A program made the translations under genes and the position numbers. This document shows, piece by piece, positions 19,301-24,608 of a stretch of DNA of 24,608 nucleotides; positions within the stretch are counted from its first letter, which is position 1, and each line of letters starts with the position of its first letter. The stretch is from Carex sylvatica (taxonomy: Eukaryota; Streptophyta; Magnoliopsida; Poales; Cyperaceae): NCBI GenBank assembly GCA_964058845.1, contig CAXKVR010000540.1:1-24608 (forward strand). The letters run 5' to 3'. The notes beneath the pieces are model-generated. The model saw only the letters and a program-made list of their open reading frames with translations. It did no database searches and was not told the DNA's origin.

Positions 19301-20255
19301 GCTGATCATGTAGAATGTAATAATGAATCCACAATTGCTATGTAGATGGTGTAGGCTACAAAAGTATCATAATGTTATAATTTTTCTAACAATTAACTAA
19401 ATGTTTTTAATATTCTGGTGGATTTTTTTGCTAGCATTTCATGATGTAAATTTCTGCAACTATTTTTGCAGATACACAAGCGTTTAGTTGATCTTATGAG
19501 TTTGCAAGCAATAGATGCACAAGCAGCTGCAGTTGGGGCTCTCTACAATCTGACTGAAGTGAACATGGATTGCCGGTTGAAGTTGGCTAGTGAACGATGG
19601 TAAGGGTACCGAAAAATAGTCAAACATAGATACAAGTGTATAATTAACCAACTCTTAACTCTTCTGGCTGGCTGATCTATGGTTAAAATGCTTGAATTGG
19701 GTTGTTAGTAGACTAATAGATTATTTCAGGGATACAAGTGAATTGAGTTACTCAGTAGACTTATAATAAGATTATTCTGGATACATAAGTGAACAGGATA
19801 AAAAGCATGACCTTTGACTTGCTTCTAGGAGAACTCTAAGCAGGTTTCTGGCCAGATCCATCTAGTTATGCCTCAATTGAACCGTCTTACATAAATAAAA
19901 GATAGAAACCAATAAAAACTAGCATAAGCAGGAATAATGATGATACATTTGGGAGTGAACGTCACATTACTATATAAATTCTTTGATTTTGTCCAGGGCC
20001 GTGGATAGACTAATAAAGATTGTGAGAGTACACACAGTGCCTGAGGTGTGCAGAAAGGCTGCGATGATACTTGAAAGTCTTGTTTCGGAGTCCCAAAACC
20101 GGCAGATGCTTATGGCCCATGAGACCACGTTTTCTGAGATTCTCATGTCAGAAGGGAAGTACTCCGAGACATTTGCCAGGATTCTTTATGAACTGACTGC
20201 CAAACCAAATAGTAAAATGTCCTCAGCACGGGCAGTGTGGGGTAATGTGAGCTAA
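16328..20255 (+). CDS. LFR: LFR (LEAF AND FLOWER RELATED), ARM-repeat SWI/SNF-associated protein
   Basis: Eight coding exons: 16328-16511, 17198-17367, 17692-17834, 18227-18471, 18900-19005, 19089-19227, 19472-19599 and 19997-20255 (TAA). All have GT/AG borders and compatible phases; total 1374 nt, 457 aa, close to the about 460 aa of Arabidopsis LFR. The N-terminus has the AT-hook-like AKRGRPFGSTTGSG followed by a Gly/Ser tract. Family landmarks follow in order: RIVLALQSGLKSEMTWALN, LSFKEKDDFRRD, VDDWRDIAIP, WWFDEDGLFNLDEEGRAEKQ, IIRNFSFMPENETIM, AAELIGRLIINPDNEPFL, DAQAAAVGALYNLTEVNMDC and CRKAAMILESLVSE. These are armadillo-type helices. In Arabidopsis LFR is a nuclear SWI/SNF chromatin-remodelling partner needed for leaf and flower development. 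Promoter, exon 1 and the start of intron 1 lie in the right palindrome arm; the other seven exons are outside it. Confidence 0.96.
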
Positions 20256-21289
20256 CTGATTATTACATTAGGTAGTTTTGTTTGTAAAATATTTATTTCT
20301 ATTTGTGTTTAGAGTAATTTTAGTAGTTGGAGAGCATATTCACTGAGATTGGTAATATGAGTGCTCTTGAGATTTTAGCCAGAATTCTATATTATTATTA
20401 ACTAACTCGTGAGTCTTCGTAGTGAATGATGTAGGGTTGATATTGTCGGGAATTCAGCCGACCTTGGTTGCAATCAGTCTGTTTATTTTAGGTTTTGCTA
20501 CTTGTCAGAACATTGGCAATTAAGGTATTGAGGCTGTTTAATCATGTAGCCCGTGATCTAATTACTTAATCAGGATCCCAAACAAATGCTCCAAGAAGCT
20601 CAAACAAATGAATCTGCCATGTGTATACAATCAACATGCAAATGGAGAGCATTTGTTAGGGTTGTTATTCTAGTGGAAGTTATATAGTGCTGTTATTGTC
20701 CTCCCCATTTGAAGCAGCTAGCATTTTCGCAAGTGGGATCCGCAGTGGAGGTGATAAAATTGGGCATAGATGTTTCATTTTTAACTTAAAATTACTGTAG
20801 TCAGATGCAAAATTAATTATTATTTTGCATATAACAAGTTTTGATTTTTTAAACACGTTATAGGTGCTGAAAAATAAGTGGTAAATTGCAGAAATAAAGG
20901 TAAAATTGTACCATTATAACCTTCCAAAAGAAGTGTCATTATTCTTGGATTATTCGATGAAAATTGAAATTAGCACTTCGTTTACTTCACATTGGATAAA
21001 AGGGAGGTGAAGAATAGGAGAGGAAGGAAAAGTAATGAAAAATAATGATAAGAGAGGTTTTTATTAAACGATAATAACAGTCAAAACCAGATTAGATGCA
21101 TGTAACAAAATAATTTTAAGAGCTACAATATTTGATTTAATTAAAATTTTTTGTTAATTAAAATTACAAACATATGTCAACTATAAACATATTTAATAAC
21201 TAAGATCAAATTAAATATGATAAGTTGCTTGTGTTACGAGAACAAGTTTCGCGTTAAATATAAGAGAGAATATTAACGCTACCGCTTCA
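20256..21289. other. LFR 3' UTR and downstream intergenic DNA
   Basis: The first 150-250 bp after the stop codon are probably the LFR 3' UTR (A/T-rich words such as TTGTAAAATATTTATTT near 20280). The rest is AT-rich with no recognised element up to the copia fragment. Confidence 0.5.
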
Positions 21290-21910
21290 ATTTAAAATTT
21301 TAGTCGAGTGTTGAAGTAAATTCTCGATTTGGCATTTGAAAGAAGTAAACACTTGTAAAATCTCATCCTTGAATCGCAAAAAATATATCCATGTGTAACA
21401 AGAAAAATCGTTAATGAAAACAACATAATAGCGAAATCCATTTCTTGATTTTATTGGTGCGGGTCCTCAAACATCCGAATACACATTCTGTAGAGGGTAA
21501 GAAATAAAAGAACTAGAAAGAAATGACAATTTATGTGCTTTAGTCACTAAACAATCGTGGCAAAAAGATAATTTATTTCTTGTACAAGGTAAAGTATGTA
21601 AATTTAAAATCTAGTATGTGGCAAAGAGACAATACGTCGAGTTTGATGCAAATTTAAAATCGATGTGATGCAGTCCTTTATAACACAATTGTTAGAGAAA
21701 AAATTCAATATGGCTAATGGTTATACCTGCATCGCTATCAATTTGAAGCTTGTCGAATCCCTCATAAGGCAAGAACGAGATGATGTTATTCAAGTCATTT
21801 GTGACGCAATGAGTTGCACTCGAATCAAGGTGCCAATCGAAACCCAAAGTGAAAGAACTAGTTTGAGCAAGTTAATTGGGCCCGATTTGCATGAAAACCA
21901 GGTTGAGGGA
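21290..21910 (-). pseudogene. Decayed Ty1/copia gag-pol fragment (protease to integrase core)
   Basis: Translated on the minus strand in pieces, the segment shows in order: a gag-end-like ELPQPGFHAN; a protease active-site region WHLDSSATHCVTNDLNNI (about 21830-21770), where the usual D-S/T-G-A is DSSA; a shortened pre-integrase part ending CHDCLVTKAHKL; and an integrase start VYSDV*GPAPIKSRNGFRYY with a TGA at 21467-21469, followed by FLRFKDEILQVFTSFKCQIE. There are several stops, at least one frame break and a missing stretch between protease and pre-integrase. It is a dead retrotransposon relic. No LTRs were identified beside it, and it shows no link to the LTR pieces in the palindrome. 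Confidence 0.85.
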
Positions 21911-23115
21911 GCTCTGGATAATTGGTAACAATTTTAGAAACAATTGTATTTTATATTTTTGAAAATATAGAGTGAATTTCGCAATAAGATCCTTGCACTG
22001 CACTACTAACAAGCAAAAATAAGATATTTTCTTATTTTATCGTGCACTCAAGCGAGAACAGCATGCGCATAGAAGTGAGGGAAGTCACAGTATCAATTAA
22101 AAAAAGAAAAAAATATATTATGGTCTATTTCTGATCCCCATTTTATATGAGTTCATAGCAAAGGCGGGAGTAGACTAAAAAAAATTACCATTCAATTACT
22201 TTTCAAAGGAAAGAAATTTTAAAAATAATGAAATATTTTTTACCGTTATTTTATACATAATTATTATAAACTAATTTTTTCTATTTTTTTAGATTATCAA
22301 TTTTCTCCAACATCTTAAATCTCTCTATAATTAGTATCAATTTCTAAAATTTTGGCAACCATTCTGAGATGCTAATAAATTGTAAATAGAGAAAAGAAGA
22401 TTGATATAGCTAATGTTTTTCTAACTCATCATTCAAAACACCTCTTGGTTCACGTCAAGTAAATGAGCTATAAAAAAAAAAGATGTCAAGTAAATAAATT
22501 CTGTGTGCAAGCTCAGCACAAAATACACGCAGGCCTTTCTTCGAGCTATTAACAAAATATGTACAATTTGTGAAGTATTAATAAAATTGAATATTTGACA
22601 TATCAATATCCAATGATAGTGTTGACAAATCATCGATAATTTCAAATTAAGCAGCTCCAAAAGGATATAACTTCCAATTGGCGATTCAATTTTGATTTTT
22701 TCTCATGAGACACCCAGTTTTTGTTTCATCATCTATTTTGAATTAGTTAATTTATTTTGAATCCTGAATTAACCCAAAAAATGTCTTAATTGAATTGCTT
22801 AATGGCTAATCACCATATGCATCTTGCATTACAAACAATGCATGAAGTCCTAAAATTTAGAAAGAGAAATTTACAAATATTATAAAGCACATATGATTAT
22901 GTCAAATTTGCAGGAATTTTGTTGAATGGCATTTCAAGACTAACATTTGCCATGAAAATATATTTTGCTTCTAAATAAGATGATATGAATTTCACTTTTA
23001 AATAACTTGCACTCAGGAGAGAAACTTGTCGAAAATATTGTATTTTCTGAATTAATATAACGGAGGTCGGACATGATCCAAACACAGAAAAAACACAATG
23101 TCGACATGTCATATT

Positions 23116-23262
23116 TAGGGGCGAATCCACAATGAATAGGGATCAATTGACCCATTCATTTTTATTTTTATTTTATATTTATACCCTATTTTTAATATAA
23201 TTTAAACTAAAATATTATGGGTAGTGTAAAACGCATAATTTGAAAGTCTATCTCTGCCTCTA
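23116..23262. repeat. Short dispersed repeat with TAGGGGCGAATCC..TCTGCCTCTA ends
   Basis: The left end TAGGGGCGAATCCAC and right end TCTGCCTCTA are weakly inverted. A 'ggggcg(g/a)atcca' start is a common plant dispersed repeat type. Boundaries and class are uncertain; another TAGGGGCG-like start (AGGGGCGGGTGCGGAATTT) occurs at 24226. Confidence 0.35.
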
Positions 23263-24479
23263 ATTATATTGATACATCTATCTAAATATGATGAGATCTA
23301 TGTATCCTCGTAAAATTGCCAATGTCAATATTTTGGTTGACCAGAGCTGAAATATAAATTTGTTTTCTGAATATACAAGACATGTACAACAAATGTATAA
23401 AATACTGAAAAAGTGAAAAAAAAAAAAAAATAGACTTCTATTCTATAGTATTCTTCTTGTGTTTGAAAAGTTTGAAATAGCGAATTAGTGATATCTGCTC
23501 CCCCTTACTTTTTATTTTACTTAGCATCGATTTTGATGCAACATACCTTACCTTTATTCTGTACTTCTTTTGACTTGGAAATAGAATGATTTTTTTACAT
23601 GTTCATCAGCAGCTATCAACCAACCTTCTTTAAAACCTCTTTGTTGGAGATAAAAAGGTGCAAACCTTTGTGCTACTCTCCACCGCACGCCTTCTCTCAA
23701 TTCCAGTTCCCTGTTTGATTCTCTCTCTCCAAGACTTCGCTGCAATGCGCACAACTTGTGTCTTTTTTTATTGCTTGGTCTTGTTGGAGCCCCACCTGTT
23801 TGCATGCATGTATATGCTCTCTATCTGACACCAGCTTGCTTCTTAACTTTTTTTTCTATTAAGTTACAAAAGGAAGGGGCTTGGCTTTGCATGCGCATCT
23901 CTCCTTAACTAGCACTATAGTTTTATAGTATCAGTATGCGTGCAACACAATGCACCGGCCCCTACCTCAGCACTAGAATAAAGTTTTTTTTCTCTCTTAT
24001 ATATCCCTGAGAAATCTCAAATTATGTACAGTAAGATTGTATGCGAGTTTTTAATTTTTTTGGGTAATTAAAAAGTCCGTAGGTATATCATTAAACAAAA
24101 AAGATTGCATATGAGTTGATCGAGCTCGAGCTGATCGTAATTCTAGTTTGATTTGATTATAAGTCGAGATCTATCGAACTAGAGTTGAAAATCAAGGGAG
24201 TATCAAATTCAACCTAATTATAACCAGGGGCGGGTGCGGAATTTCTATCAGGGAGGAGTTAGAATATATCGGATTATAATAATTTATTAGATTCAAACCT
24301 ATTAAGTAACCTGTTACTAAATAAAAAAAGAATCAACATAATAAGAAACAATAAAAATAGTATAGTATTACATAATAAAAAAAAATATTATTTGACATAT
24401 TAAAAATAATAAAGTTAGTCCGAATTCATAAATGATCTGTAAACATTACAAACTTTAATATTTTTTTACATTATTTTAA

Positions 24480-24603
24480 TAAATATCTGATATGATCTGG
24501 ATCCATATTCGTTTGATATCCACTTCAAATCCGTATTCACAAAAAAAAGAAAAAAAAAAATATGAATATAATTTTACCACTATCCACTCCGTTTTCACCC
24601 CTA
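24480..24603 (-). repeat. Terminal part of a TAGGGGTGAAAACGG-type non-autonomous element
   Basis: Read on the minus strand from 24603, the end is TAGGGGTGAAAACGGAGTGG, followed by repeated GGATATC/GGATCC-like words. This start is a familiar plant hAT-like repeat terminus, similar to the TAGGGGTGG end at 4108. The other end was not identified. Confidence 0.45.
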
Positions 24604-24608
24604 CGTAC

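Larger units (their letters stand above)
21911..24608. other. Gene-poor distal region
   Basis: AT-rich DNA with poly-A tracts (for example near 23417 and 24541) and no convincing coding frame. A more promoter-like patch at about 23620-23830 has a TATA-like GATAAAAAG, CT-rich runs and an RY-type CATGCATG. A plus-strand gene could start beyond the window, but nothing here proves it. Repeat fragments are listed separately. Confidence 0.45.

Noticed and set aside
19266..19310. Direct repeat ACACTGTAAGCTGATC twice in LFR intron 6
   Set aside because: Short local duplication with no sign of mobile element ends or function.
21665..21928. 87-codon plus-strand open frame
   Set aside because: It is the antisense of the minus-strand copia protease region, which explains the sequence better.
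23554..23805. 83-codon minus-strand open frame
   Set aside because: Arg/Glu-rich with no recognised family; the plus strand here is CT-rich promoter-like sequence, whose complement gives such a frame by chance.

Overview
The window is nuclear DNA of a flowering plant: AT-rich intergenic and intronic sequence, GT..AG introns, and three protein genes that all belong to plant or eukaryotic families. I cannot name the species. Gene layout: (1) 242-1839 (+), the 3' end of a PCH2/TRIP13 meiotic AAA+ ATPase gene (last three coding exons); (2) 5215-2861 (-), a complete three-exon FLX-like coiled-coil gene (369 aa), convergent with PCH2; (3) 16328-20255 (+), a complete eight-exon LFR gene (457 aa), the armadillo-repeat SWI/SNF-associated protein. 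From about 20256 to the end I see no intact gene, only a decayed Ty1/copia pol fragment (about 21290-21910, minus strand) and pieces of dispersed non-autonomous repeats.

The centre of the window is a large imperfect palindrome. The left arm (7109-11452, 4344 bp) is the near-identical reverse complement of the right arm (13121-16849, 3729 bp), around a 1668-bp spacer. The right arm is the upstream region, exon 1 and first 338 bp of intron 1 of the working LFR gene. The left arm therefore carries a second, inverted LFR promoter and exon 1 (7630-7447, minus strand) with start codon and splice donor intact, pointing at the FLX-like gene. Each arm also holds a 192-bp MITE, a piece of a copia-type LTR, a 1.27-1.28-kb TIR element (Mutator-like) and a GC-richer promoter/leader-like segment facing inward. 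Net length differences between the arms are accounted for exactly by a 637-bp deletion with a 10-bp filler and by two extra 6-bp microsatellite units, both in the right arm.

Several rearrangement junctions carry short filler stretches copied from nearby sequence, and one roughly 280-bp repeat lies at both the left outer and right inner arm boundaries. This fits formation by replication template switching. Two consequences deserve a test. The inverted LFR exon 1 can be joined in frame to a good splice acceptor 5 nt upstream of the FLX-like ATG, giving a possible LFR-FLX fusion. Inward transcription could also yield long hairpin RNA covering the LFR promoter and exon 1. Separately, three tiny (37-82 bp) insertions of one (TTG)n-tailed retroelement, each with a clear target-site duplication, sit in and around PCH2 and the FLX-like gene.
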